This document shows positions 54,825 to 63,691 of a stretch of DNA of 64,000 nucleotides, in pieces (the stretch's first letter is position 1; every line of letters starts with the position of its first letter). The stretch is taken from the NCBI GenBank assembly GCA_945868805.1, contig CAMBMO010000002.1, positions 1 through 64,000 on the forward strand, read 5' to 3'. Origin of the DNA: Singulisphaera sp. GP187. Lineage in GTDB: Bacteria; Planctomycetota; Phycisphaerae; Phycisphaerales; SM1A02. A program made the position numbers and the translations under genes. Below the pieces are notes generated by a model, which had not been told where the DNA came from, made no database searches, and saw only the letters and a program-made list of their open reading frames with translations.

Positions 54825-57800
54825 TCAGTTCAAGGGAATCGCAAGAGTCGACCGAGACCCTCCGAAGAGCAACCACCCGTCCAACAATTGCATCCGATCG
54901 AGGCGACCGTCCGCAAAGTCAACTTCGAGCGCCGATCCGGCAATTCTCCCGCCGTCATTCCATCCGAAGCGGTGAATCAACATCCGCGTCCCCCCTCGAC
55001 CAAACCCGAGAGCCCGTGGCTCGGAAAAGTCTTCGGCCTGTTCGACCGCAATCAGCGCACCCGACGCCGGAAAGATGTCCTGAATCTTTCGCGTTCCATG
55101 GAGACTGGAAGAACCGAGCGACTCTCCATCGAGGGTGAACAAGTCGATCCCCCTGTTTGACCATCCCACGATGATCGATCCGCTTCTGAGCCATCGTCTG
55201 GAGTTCTCCGCCTTGAGCAAATTCGTCGGTGAGATGAATCGCTCCGTCTCGACGAGTCCGGATCGCCAGTCCAAAATCTGCGTGCGGTCCGTTCCAGCTG
55301 TCACGACGAGTTTCTTGCCAAGGGTCTCGCCATGGTCTGTCGCACGGAGTCGAGGGCTTTCTGAAAACCACCGTATCCCCATCGCGGAACCGAAGACTTG
55401 CCAACGACCGACTCCTTGGGACGTTCCAAACGCGATCTCGCCCGCCCCTCGAACTTGAACCCATCGCACCTGCTCATCGTTGGCGACTTGAATCTCCGCG
55501 ACAATTTTTCCCGAAGACTGTTCTATGGCGACGATCCATGACGTCCGATCATCGACCCCTTCTCGGGTCCCCGATATCGCGATGAGCGTCTCGCCCGCGT
55601 CGGCAGTCGATACGTCATTCACCGATGTGTTTGTCTGCCACCGCCGAAGCCCGTCACGGAGCGAGAATGCGGAGACGACACCATCTACGCGAACGACCGC
55701 GACATCTTCGGAACCTGTGAGCACCAGGCACTCGCTCCGATCGACCTCCTTGCGATCGTCCGAAACCGCCGCTGAGAGATCATCGATTCGCCACCTCGAG
55801 TGACCAGCATCATCGATCAACTCCGCGGCAAGCGCTTCGCGATTGGGCTGATCGATCACCAGAACTCCGTCAGCTTGCGGGACAATTCGGGGCATGTCGC
55901 CACGGAGCAGGATGGACCAGCTTGGAAGAAGATCCGGTACGGTCAAACAGGACAATCTGCGATCAACCAACAGATACGAACGGGTATTCAGTAACAGCGA
56001 CGCTCCCACATCTCGAACGGGCGCGAGAACGCCACGAATCTCGTGCGCAGTGATCTCGGATTGTGCCGTCGTGAGTTCGGTCGATGCGATCGGACGCGGG
56101 AGTCGTTCGACGAATTGCGATGCTGGCGATCCGAGGAGAACCACTGAAGCACTGAGCCCATCGACTGACTTGAGTGGGACATCGAAGCCAGCGATGACCG
56201 CTCGATCCAGCAACTGCGCAACTGTCACATGCAGATTCGCGCTTCGCATGAGAACCACGGATCGATCGAGAGTTTCTACGACGACAGCTCGGTCAGCCGA
56301 TGCGATCGCGGCATCGATCGCTGCGACGGCATCCCCTGCCGCATTCGCGATGGCGCGTTCTTGCACTCTCAATTCTGCAGCCCGATTCCACGCATTGGCG
56401 GCAGCGGCAGTGCAGGGCATCCGATCCGCGTATCGCTCGAGCTCCGCCGCTGAATCCGCCGTCGGAGCGCTCTCCGAGGCCCGTGTCGCGGCAGAGGGAG
56501 CGCCTCTTGATGCTGCCAATCGCTCGAGCCGATGAAGCGCTGCATCGCCGCCACTGCGCCAGATCGGTTGGTTTGCGTCAGTCGAATCGAGAATCGTCGC
56601 ACGCGCGACTGCAGGGTCGGCCAAGACGGCTCTCCACGGCTCGATCGCCGCAGCCGACCGGTCGGATCCCGCAAGCCAGTCGCCTTGCGCAACGAGAGCG
56701 ATCGCACGATCCGTCGCGCTTCCAGGAGCATTCACGATCGCCTTGAAGAGTGCATCCGATCCTTCGCGACCGAGGAGTCCGCTTTGCGCCGCCGCGACGA
56801 GCAACGCGACAATCCGTTTCCGTCTCTCGGGGTCGTCGTGAACGGCGACCAACGCTGGTTCAATCCTCGTCGTCGCGCTACGCAGGAGTTGCTCGTCGCG
56901 AGCGCGAAGTGCGAATTCGACCAGACCGATGATCGCATCCGCGTCGCGCGGGCGCTCAGCAACAGCCTTGGTCAGAATTTGCTGCGCTCGACCCGCATCT
57001 ACGAGCACATCGAGTGATTCGTTTGTGACTGCAGCGATCACACCATCGCGAGCGACGAGGTTTGCTGGTCCCTCACAGGGAATCGTGAGCGCTGTCGTGC
57101 CATCCTCGCCATTGAGCAGGAGCGCCCGAGCAAGCATCGGCACGATGAGCGCGGGATGGCCATTCTCAAGCCAGCCAGACTGCACCCGCCCTCGGATCCC
57201 CGGACGGCCGACCATGCCGATGAGCGAGTTGTCCGGTTGCGATCCTGGATCGCCTTGCCCCACTCCCTTGAATTTCCAAATCGGACTTCGCAAGTCGTCT
57301 GCACGAAAGGCGACGATGTCGTCACCAATACCGTAAACCAATGATCGAGCGCGATCGGTCAAGAAATAGCGCGGGACGCCCCAAGCCGTCGCCGTACCGA
57401 CCGGAATCGAATCGAGTTCCTCGCCACTTTCAATCGCAAGCAACTGCAATTCGGTTCCACTGGGTGCGAGTGTGAGCAGCCCTCGAGTCGTGACGACTGC
57501 ACCACCTAACTCCCACGGCATCGATTCCGTTGCCATCTCGCGGATCGGCACCGGATCGCGTCGGATCCAGCGCACCCTCCCATCCACTGCGTCAATACAA
57601 GATGTCGTTCCTGCTCCAGTGGAGACGAATACTCGACCTCCATCCAATGCGGGAGTCGTGAATGGGCGTGCACCTGCCGTTCGAATTCCCGGGGCGGCAC
57701 CAATCGGCGTCACCCACTCCACAGCGCCGGTTTCAAGATTCACTCCAATGACGGTCGAGACCGTTTCGAGTCGGGGAGTGACCTTGCGACCGAGCACCAC

Positions 57801-59048
57801 GACTGTATTACGAACGACCGTCGGATTGCCGTAGAAGAAGAGCTCGCGAAACTCGGCTCGCTGGCTCAATCGATCTGGGGCGAGATCCCAACGCCGTTGA
57901 CCTGTCTCAAGATCGAGGCAAACCAGACGACCGCCACCACTTCGTTCGGAACCGAGCGCGTGTCCCGAAAGCGCAAGAATGCAATCGGACGCAACGACTG
58001 CGACTTCAAGATCGCTCGCCTGTCGGTCGCTCCCCGGAGCATTCGGCGACCCAATCGACTTGTACCAGCGCAGTTGATGGGAATAGGCGTCATACGCGCG
58101 GAGCACATATCCCTCGTTCACAAGCACGATTGATCCGTCAACGGTCGGTATCGACACGAGGAATCTTCCGCTCGATGCGGAACCTTCGGAGCTACTTGGG
58201 GGAATCGCTCCCATCTCGATCGAATTTCGCAGGCGGGCATAGAGCGAATTCTCGAGTGGCTCGCTCCAGAGTCGAACTGCGTTGGAAGGGATCGATCCAA
58301 AGGGAGCAGGCGAAAGAGGGTCAATCGGCCCCTTCGGTTCGACTCTCGGCGTCCGCGCCAACGCTTCGAGCCGTTCGCCAATTCGACGAATCTCGCTATC
58401 GTCCGAACGTGCGAGTTCCCTCACCGACGGGAGCGCTGTGGCATCATCGCCGTTGCCCCAAGCGGTTAAGCACTCGATCGTCGCACGAGTCGATGGGTCG
58501 AGCGATGCGGTGTCGGGGTGATCTCGAATCGAATCGAGAAGCCTTCTCGCACTCGCGAATTGCGCCGATTCGATCGCCCTCTGTGTCTCTCGAACCGCCG
58601 CAGAAAGACCCGCCGATGTCAGGAGCCGCGTCTCAACGACTCGACGATCGTCACCGGATGCGACCAATCGTTCTGCCTCCCCAGTTTGAGCTGAACGAAA
58701 CTGGTGAAGGACCTGAGGGTTTGCACGAAGGAAGAGTTCTCCGCGCTCACGACCGTCGATAAACCGATCCACTTGCCCTGGGACCCGAACCAGCTTGCGA
58801 CCAAAGTCGTCAAGAACGCGACTGACTAGGCGCGCCGCTTCCGCTGGGTTGTTTGAGGCATGCTCTTCGGCCTGCGCCAGCAATTGCTCCGCGGTCGGCG
58901 AATCATCGACCGCGACAACGGCGGTTTCCTGTCCATAGGACGCTGGTTCGATCGCGAAAAGCACTCCCACAACGGGAGCGACCGCAGCGATTGAGAGAGA
59001 TTGGACGACTCGGTAAGTTGCACAGAGGGATCGATTCACCGTTCCCAT
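54825..59048 (-). CDS. Large exported PQQ-type beta-propeller protein
   Basis: 1407 residues from the ATG at 59048 (MGTVNRSLCATYRVVQ); the open frame to 59429 overlaps the divergent lipoprotein gene and is ignored. A GTG at 59039 is an alternative with a better-spaced GGGA. A signal peptide or N-terminal helix (about 14-37) leads into a helical TPR-like region (about 45-240), then PQQ-binding-like propeller repeats: SIVLVNEGYVLRAYDAYSH, RLVCLDLETGQRRWDLAPDR, RVFVSTGAGTTSCIDAVDGR and more in the C-terminal third (SGKIVAEIQVANDEQVRWV). Between them is a long helical repeat block. The product is likely periplasmic or surface-bound. Similar long propeller proteins are widespread in planctomycetes; function is unknown. 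Confidence 0.85.
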   Translation of the reverse strand: MGTVNRSLCATYRVVQSLSIAAVAPVVGVLFAIEPASYGQETAVVAVDDSPTAEQLLAQAEEHASNNPAEAARLVSRVLDDFGRKLVRVPGQVDRFIDGRERGELFLRANPQVLHQFRSAQTGEAERLVASGDDRRVVETRLLTSAGLSAAVRETQRAIESAQFASARRLLDSIRDHPDTASLDPSTRATIECLTAWGNGDDATALPSVRELARSDDSEIRRIGERLEALARTPRVEPKGPIDPLSPAPFGSIPSNAVRLWSEPLENSLYARLRNSIEMGAIPPSSSEGSASSGRFLVSIPTVDGSIVLVNEGYVLRAYDAYSHQLRWYKSIGSPNAPGSDRQASDLEVAVVASDCILALSGHALGSERSGGGRLVCLDLETGQRRWDLAPDRLSQRAEFRELFFYGNPTVVRNTVVVLGRKVTPRLETVSTVIGVNLETGAVEWVTPIGAAPGIRTAGARPFTTPALDGGRVFVSTGAGTTSCIDAVDGRVRWIRRDPVPIREMATESMPWELGGAVVTTRGLLTLAPSGTELQLLAIESGEELDSIPVGTATAWGVPRYFLTDRARSLVYGIGDDIVAFRADDLRSPIWKFKGVGQGDPGSQPDNSLIGMVGRPGIRGRVQSGWLENGHPALIVPMLARALLLNGEDGTTALTIPCEGPANLVARDGVIAAVTNESLDVLVDAGRAQQILTKAVAERPRDADAIIGLVEFALRARDEQLLRSATTRIEPALVAVHDDPERRKRIVALLVAAAQSGLLGREGSDALFKAIVNAPGSATDRAIALVAQGDWLAGSDRSAAAIEPWRAVLADPAVARATILDSTDANQPIWRSGGDAALHRLERLAASRGAPSAATRASESAPTADSAAELERYADRMPCTAAAANAWNRAAELRVQERAIANAAGDAVAAIDAAIASADRAVVVETLDRSVVLMRSANLHVTVAQLLDRAVIAGFDVPLKSVDGLSASVVLLGSPASQFVERLPRPIASTELTTAQSEITAHEIRGVLAPVRDVGASLLLNTRSYLLVDRRLSCLTVPDLLPSWSILLRGDMPRIVPQADGVLVIDQPNREALAAELIDDAGHSRWRIDDLSAAVSDDRKEVDRSECLVLTGSEDVAVVRVDGVVSAFSLRDGLRRWQTNTSVNDVSTADAGETLIAISGTREGVDDRTSWIVAIEQSSGKIVAEIQVANDEQVRWVQVRGAGEIAFGTSQGVGRWQVFGSAMGIRWFSESPRLRATDHGETLGKKLVVTAGTDRTQILDWRSGLVETERFISPTNLLKAENSRRWLRSGSIIVGWSNRGIDLFTLDGESLGSSSLHGTRKIQDIFPASGALIAVEQAEDFSEPRALGFGRGGTRMLIHRFGWNDGGRIAGSALEVDFADGRLDRMQLLDGWLLFGGSRSTLAIPLN

Positions 59049-59078
59049 CCTATGCCCCCAAGGGTATAGATTGCGCCC

Positions 59079-59558
59079 ATGGTCTTGCGTCTTCTTGCCC
59101 TCCCCATCGTGTTCGCACTTCTGAGCGGATGCCACACCAACCCACAGATTCGGGTGACGGCACTCGACCATGTCTCCACCGGGCCGAATGCGGACGAGTA
59201 TGTCTTGCGAATCGACTTGCGAAACACCACTGACAGTCCGATGGTGCTCGATCGGTGGGAGTACCGCATCGCGACGAACGCGGGGTCGTGGAGCACCGAG
59301 TGGATCGCCAGTCGCACACTTCCAGCTCGTTCGATCACCTTCGACACACTCCCTGTCGTCATTCGTCATGCTCCTCATGATGGCGATTCGCAGAGCGTGG
59401 TGACATGGCGAGTCGACGGCAACCTGCACTATCTCCTGCCGGGACAGCTTGCGGAAACCTTGTTCGACTTGGGACTCAGCCGACCGGACGTTGGCTTTTC
59501 GGCTTCCGGCGAGACGACTCCGATTGGGCTTGAGGCGCCGGCTGTAAATCGTCAGTGA
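59079..59558 (+). CDS. Small putative lipoprotein
   Basis: 159 residues with a lipoprotein signal: MVLRLLALPIVFALLSGCHT, lipobox LSGC with Cys at 18. The mature part is a small beta-rich domain with VLRIDLRNTTDSPMVLDRWE and a second segment SVVTWRVDGNLHYLLPGQL. This layout resembles the LEA14/immunoglobulin-like domains of small lipoproteins, but I cannot name a family. It is divergent from the propeller gene (30 bases between starts). Its 3' end overlaps the convergent ppk gene by 83 bases. Confidence 0.72.
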   Translation: MVLRLLALPIVFALLSGCHTNPQIRVTALDHVSTGPNADEYVLRIDLRNTTDSPMVLDRWEYRIATNAGSWSTEWIASRTLPARSITFDTLPVVIRHAPHDGDSQSVVTWRVDGNLHYLLPGQLAETLFDLGLSRPDVGFSASGETTPIGLEAPAVNRQ

Positions 59559-61713
59559 TCATCACGGTCCCTTCACCGCGACTTCGCGAATACGACGCGG
59601 TCGCATCGTTCATCAGTCTTTGGTGGAGCCCCAACCGTCGCGGATCGTCCATCGGAACCCCGTCGTCGCTGACGCGCCGGTATGAGCCGTCGGAATTCAA
59701 TTGCCACGATTGTCGAACATCTTGGAGCGCGTACTCCAAATTCGTCCAGAGAACTCTGCGATGTTCTAGTTTTTCGATTGGCGTCGCGGCTTCGACGCGA
59801 GTCTGAAGATTTCGGTACATCCAGTCCGCACTGCCGATGTAAAAGTCTCCGTCGAGTGGCTCGCTCTTTCCACCACCAAAGTAAAAGATTCGACTGTGTT
59901 CGAGAAATCGACCGATGAGCGAGCGGACACGAATGTTTTCGGAGAGCCCAGCGACTCCAGGTCGGATGCAACAGAAGCCACGCACGATCAAATCGACTTG
60001 CACACCTGCCTTACTCGCTCGATACAGGGCATCCATCACGCCGCGATCCTCGATTTGATTCATCTTCGCGATGATGCGCCCCGGTTGCTTGTTCGAATGC
60101 AATTCGATCTCGCGGTCGATCAACTCGATGAACCGACGCTTCATGCTGACCGGCGCAATCAGGAGTTTGTTGAATCTGGTCTGCCTCGATCGACCGGTCA
60201 TGTAATTGAAAAGTCCCACGAGATCCTCGGTAATGAACTGGTCGCTCGTCAAAAGGCCGATGTCCTCGTACACCCGAGCAGTTCGAGCGTTGTAGTTGCC
60301 CGTCCCGACGTGTCCATAGCACCGGATGCCGTCGCTCTCTTGTCGGACCACCAAGGCCGTCTTCGTGTGTGTCTTCAACCCGATGACGCCGTACGCCACA
60401 TGAACGCCCGCATTCTCTAGTTTTCGAGCCCACTCGATATTGCGAGCCTCATCGAATCGCGCTCGAAGCTCCACAAGTACGGCGACTTGCTTCCCGCTCT
60501 CTGCGGCGCGAATCAGACTCGTGATAAATGGGCTGTCACCTGAAGTTCGATAGAGCGACTGCTTGATGCAGAGGACTTTCGGATCATCCGCGGCGGCGGC
60601 GATGAAGCGCTCGACACTGAGGTCGAAACTCTGATACGGGTGATGCACGAGGATGTCACCCTTGCGAATCTGCGAGAAAATGCTTTCCCCGCCCTCGCCC
60701 GAAAGTTCGATTGGTTGGAGCGGAGTCCATCGGGAGTACTTGAGGGATGGCAGATCGATGTCTGCAATCGCGTCCAAGATCCCATAGTCCGTCATTCCGT
60801 TCGTCTCGTAGATGTCCTCCGCGCCGAGATCCAGTTCCTCCATCAGAAATCGCAGAATGCGTGGGCTCGCCCCCGCCGCAACTTCAAGACGGACCACACG
60901 TGCGAACTTCCGTTCTTTCAATTTCTGCTCGACTGATTCGAGCAAATCGTCGGACGAATCGCGCTCGGCTTCGATTTCCGCATCACGCGTCACTCGGAAT
61001 GGAAGCACCTGCAAGATTTCCATTCCAGGGAAGAGCTCGTCGAGATGGTGCTCAATGAGTTCCTGCACGGGCAAGAATCGCTTGCCCGATCGAAATTCGT
61101 ACATTCGGCTCGGCGATTCTGGAACTTTGACCCGTGCGAACATCGTCTCGGGCTCGCCTGGACGACGCACAACCAACCCGAGCGAAACGCTCATGTTCGA
61201 GATGAACGGGAATCGATGCCCAGGATCGACCGCGAGTGGCGTCAGGATCGGGAAAACATTTCGGCGAAACCACGCTTGTGCTTCCGCACGTTCCGATTCC
61301 GAGAGATCGCTCCATTCCAGGAGCGCGATCCCCGACTCGCGCAATGCGGGAACGAGTTCGTCCTTCAAGATCTTCGACTGCTTCGCGTCGAGTTCGAAGA
61401 CACGTGTTCGAACGATGTGGAGTACTTGTGCGGGCGTCAGTGGACTATCGAGCGTCGCGCTCGACCCAGTTTCGATCGCATGCCTGAGAGCGCCGACGCG
61501 TTTCATATAGAACTCGTCCAGATTCCGCGAATAGATCGCCATGAATCGGACTCGCTCCAAGAGCGGGGTCCTAGAATCCGCGCACATTTCGAGCACGCGC
61601 GAATTGAATTCAAGCCACGAGTGATCCCGGTTCAGGAACCGACTCGGATCGCCTGCGCCATCGGCGCTCGAGATGTCGAGCATTGGATCGAAGTTTGGTT
61701 GTGAATTTGACAT
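59476..61713 (-). CDS. ppk1: Polyphosphate kinase 1
   Basis: 745 residues from the ATG at 61713, with AAGAG 6 bases upstream; the TTG at 61719 is ignored. N-domain: RFLNRDHSWLEFNSRVLEMC. Catalytic C1/C2 domains: VLVELRARFDEARNIEWARK, the phospho-His in GLKTHTKTALVVRQ (about 439-452), CYGHVGTGNYNARTARVYED, and in the C2 domain VDLIVRGFCCIRPGVAG and DFYIGSADWMYRNLQTRVE. The enzyme makes polyphosphate from ATP at the membrane. It follows the PTPS-like gene by 2 bases. The last 28 codons overlap the end of the opposite-strand lipoprotein gene. Confidence 0.97.
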   Translation of the reverse strand: MSNSQPNFDPMLDISSADGAGDPSRFLNRDHSWLEFNSRVLEMCADSRTPLLERVRFMAIYSRNLDEFYMKRVGALRHAIETGSSATLDSPLTPAQVLHIVRTRVFELDAKQSKILKDELVPALRESGIALLEWSDLSESERAEAQAWFRRNVFPILTPLAVDPGHRFPFISNMSVSLGLVVRRPGEPETMFARVKVPESPSRMYEFRSGKRFLPVQELIEHHLDELFPGMEILQVLPFRVTRDAEIEAERDSSDDLLESVEQKLKERKFARVVRLEVAAGASPRILRFLMEELDLGAEDIYETNGMTDYGILDAIADIDLPSLKYSRWTPLQPIELSGEGGESIFSQIRKGDILVHHPYQSFDLSVERFIAAAADDPKVLCIKQSLYRTSGDSPFITSLIRAAESGKQVAVLVELRARFDEARNIEWARKLENAGVHVAYGVIGLKTHTKTALVVRQESDGIRCYGHVGTGNYNARTARVYEDIGLLTSDQFITEDLVGLFNYMTGRSRQTRFNKLLIAPVSMKRRFIELIDREIELHSNKQPGRIIAKMNQIEDRGVMDALYRASKAGVQVDLIVRGFCCIRPGVAGLSENIRVRSLIGRFLEHSRIFYFGGGKSEPLDGDFYIGSADWMYRNLQTRVEAATPIEKLEHRRVLWTNLEYALQDVRQSWQLNSDGSYRRVSDDGVPMDDPRRLGLHQRLMNDATASYSRSRGEGTVMITDDLQPAPQAQSESSRRKPKSQRPVG

Positions 61714-61715
61714 GG

Positions 61716-62168
61716 TCAACTCTTGGTTCGTTCAAGGCGAGAGGAATTCCCTACGTGGACACTGGGCTGTGAGTTGGGTGGCAGTGCGACGAGCGAAGGT
61801 TTGACCGATGGGATAAAGCGCGCTGCGCATCCCGGAGCTTCAGTCACGCGAACCGAGCAAAGTTCTACCCGAGTTGGAATGCGAATTGTCATTTCCTCAG
61901 CAATGAAGTGGGCGACTGCCTCCGCAGTTGGATTGACCTCGTCGAACGGAGGCGTTTCGTTCAAATTTCGCGAGATGAATGGCGCCAACACTTCCTCCAG
62001 CGAAGATTCGAGCGCATGAAAGTCGCATGCCAAGAAGTCGCCATCGAGGTCGGCTGCCCTGACGGTCAACTCGACCTGCCAATCGTGTCCATGGAGTGGT
62101 TCTCTCTCTCCACGGATTATGATTGCGTGCGCAGCCGAAAACGTCCGCCGCACTTCGAGTTCGAACAT
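61716..62168 (-). CDS. 6-pyruvoyl-tetrahydropterin synthase/QueD-family enzyme, ExxHGH type
   Basis: 150 residues from the ATG at 62168 (MFELEVRRTFSAAHA); the frame opens at 62207. The fold is clear from the first zinc-binding His in FSAAHAI and REPLHGHDWQVELTV, with the second and third His in HGH. The catalytic Cys of QueD (CxxxHGH) is missing; the position 3 before HGH is Glu (EPLHGH). In the COG0720 family this ExxHGH pattern is the one I associate with PTPS-III enzymes, which replace dihydroneopterin aldolase in folate synthesis. Assignment to PTPS-III is inference. It is followed by ppk after 2 bases and is divergent from the phosphohexomutase gene. Confidence 0.88.
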   Translation of the reverse strand: MFELEVRRTFSAAHAIIIRGEREPLHGHDWQVELTVRAADLDGDFLACDFHALESSLEEVLAPFISRNLNETPPFDEVNPTAEAVAHFIAEEMTIRIPTRVELCSVRVTEAPGCAARFIPSVKPSLVALPPNSQPSVHVGNSSRLERTKS

Positions 62169-62233
62169 ATTTCGAGTATAGCCCGATCCACGCAGAGATC
62201 CCACCATTGCCCGGAACGACTAGAGTTCCACCC

Positions 62234-63628
62234 GTGCAGGATGCTCCACTCATGCTTTCGGTCTCGGGCGCACGTGGCATCGTCGGGAAGTCGATGACCC
62301 CAGAGGTCGCCCGAAAGTTTTCCGAGGCCTTCGCCAGTCACATCCGAGGATCCCTCCTCTCCACTGCTCGACCACGATTGGTCATCGGGCGCGATGGTCG
62401 AGGATCCGGAGCCGAACTTGCGGAGGCGGTCGCTGCTGGGGTTTGCGAATCAGGATTTGACGTGATCGACTTGGGGGTCGTCTCAACACCCACGGTCGCA
62501 TTGATGATCGGCCACCTCGGCGCGATCGGTGGAATCGTCCTGACCGCCAGCCACAACCCCATCGAGTGGAACGGCCTCAAGACGCTCAACGCCGAGGGAT
62601 TGGCTCTCACTTCAACGGAGGCCGATCAGGTGATCGCCAGATTTCGCGGACCCCTTCCCGTCGCAAGCACGCCCAGGGGATCGCGAGCGTTGAGGGACGA
62701 AGGCGATCAAGTCCACGTCGACCGGGTGCTCGCAAACATCGATATTCAGTCGATCCGGTCGAGGCGATTCCATGTCGCGCTCGACAGCGTCAATGGTGGT
62801 GGAGCGCGATCGGGAAAGATGTTGCTCGAGGCTCTCGGTTGTGAGCTCCTTCACCTCAATGGTGAGTGCACCGGAACATTCGCACATACACCCGAGCCGA
62901 TCGAGGCAAACCTCGGCCAATTGGCGAACGCAGTCGGCAATGCGCGATCGATCGCGATTGGATTCGCACAGGATCCCGACGCCGATCGGTTGGCGCTCGT
63001 CGATGAGCGTGGCCGATTCATTGGGGAGGAGTACACGCTCGTTCTCGGCGCAACGCGACTGCTTCAGCGTCACGGTCGTGGCGATCTCGCGACGAATCTC
63101 TCGACATCTCGAATGATCGACGATGTCGTCGCTCAGTTTCCCTCATCGCAGGTCATTCGGACTGCGGTCGGAGAGGCAAACGTGGTTGCGGGGATCCGAG
63201 AGTGTGGAGGAATTGGGGGTGGCGAGGGAAATGGAGGTCTCATTTGGCCCGAGATTTGTTGGGTTCGAGATTCGCTCTCTGCGATGGCACTCGTGCTTGA
63301 GCTCATGGCGCACGATGGGCGACCATTGAGCCAGATTATCGCGGGAATCAGACCCTACGCGATGATCAAGCGCAAACTAGATCTCGTCGGATTGGGAGGG
63401 CAAGGCGCGATGGCCGATGCGTTCAATAAGGTGCGCAAGGAGTTCACTCGGCGCACCGATGTAAAGATGAACGAGACCGACGGCATCCGGATCGACTTCC
63501 CCGAGGGTTGGGTTCACTTGCGCGCGTCGAATACTGAGCCGATCATCCGATTGATTGCAGAGGCGACTGATCGAACTCGGGCGGAGGCCCTTTGCGAAGC
63601 ATGCGCAAGAGCAGCTGGATTCGCCTGA
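62234..63628 (+). CDS. Phosphohexomutase (phosphoglucosamine mutase/phosphomannomutase family)
   Basis: 464 residues from a GTG at 62234; an ATG at 62252 with AGGA 10 bases ahead is an alternative start (MLSVSGARGIVGKSM). The alpha-D-phosphohexomutase domains are in order: phospho-Ser in VLTASHNPIEWNGLK (about 105), Mg-binding DPDADRLALVDERG, sugar-binding GGGEGNGGLIWPE and the phosphate-binding RASNTEPIIRLIAEATD. The enzyme interconverts 1- and 6-phosphates of mannose, glucose or glucosamine for envelope sugars. The GARGIVG opening and GEGNGG are compatible with GlmM or ManB; the precise substrate is not decidable. Confidence 0.93.
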   Translation: MQDAPLMLSVSGARGIVGKSMTPEVARKFSEAFASHIRGSLLSTARPRLVIGRDGRGSGAELAEAVAAGVCESGFDVIDLGVVSTPTVALMIGHLGAIGGIVLTASHNPIEWNGLKTLNAEGLALTSTEADQVIARFRGPLPVASTPRGSRALRDEGDQVHVDRVLANIDIQSIRSRRFHVALDSVNGGGARSGKMLLEALGCELLHLNGECTGTFAHTPEPIEANLGQLANAVGNARSIAIGFAQDPDADRLALVDERGRFIGEEYTLVLGATRLLQRHGRGDLATNLSTSRMIDDVVAQFPSSQVIRTAVGEANVVAGIRECGGIGGGEGNGGLIWPEICWVRDSLSAMALVLELMAHDGRPLSQIIAGIRPYAMIKRKLDLVGLGGQGAMADAFNKVRKEFTRRTDVKMNETDGIRIDFPEGWVHLRASNTEPIIRLIAEATDRTRAEALCEACARAAGFA

Positions 63629-63691
63629 CTTCGATCGCTTGACTTCCAAGTCTTGCCAACCGCTGAACGCTTGGATCCGTAGACTGGGACC

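Noticed and set aside
59049-59429. Longer N-terminus of the propeller protein
   Set aside because: It would overlap the divergent lipoprotein gene completely and adds no signal peptide; the ATG at 59048 gives a plausible export signal.
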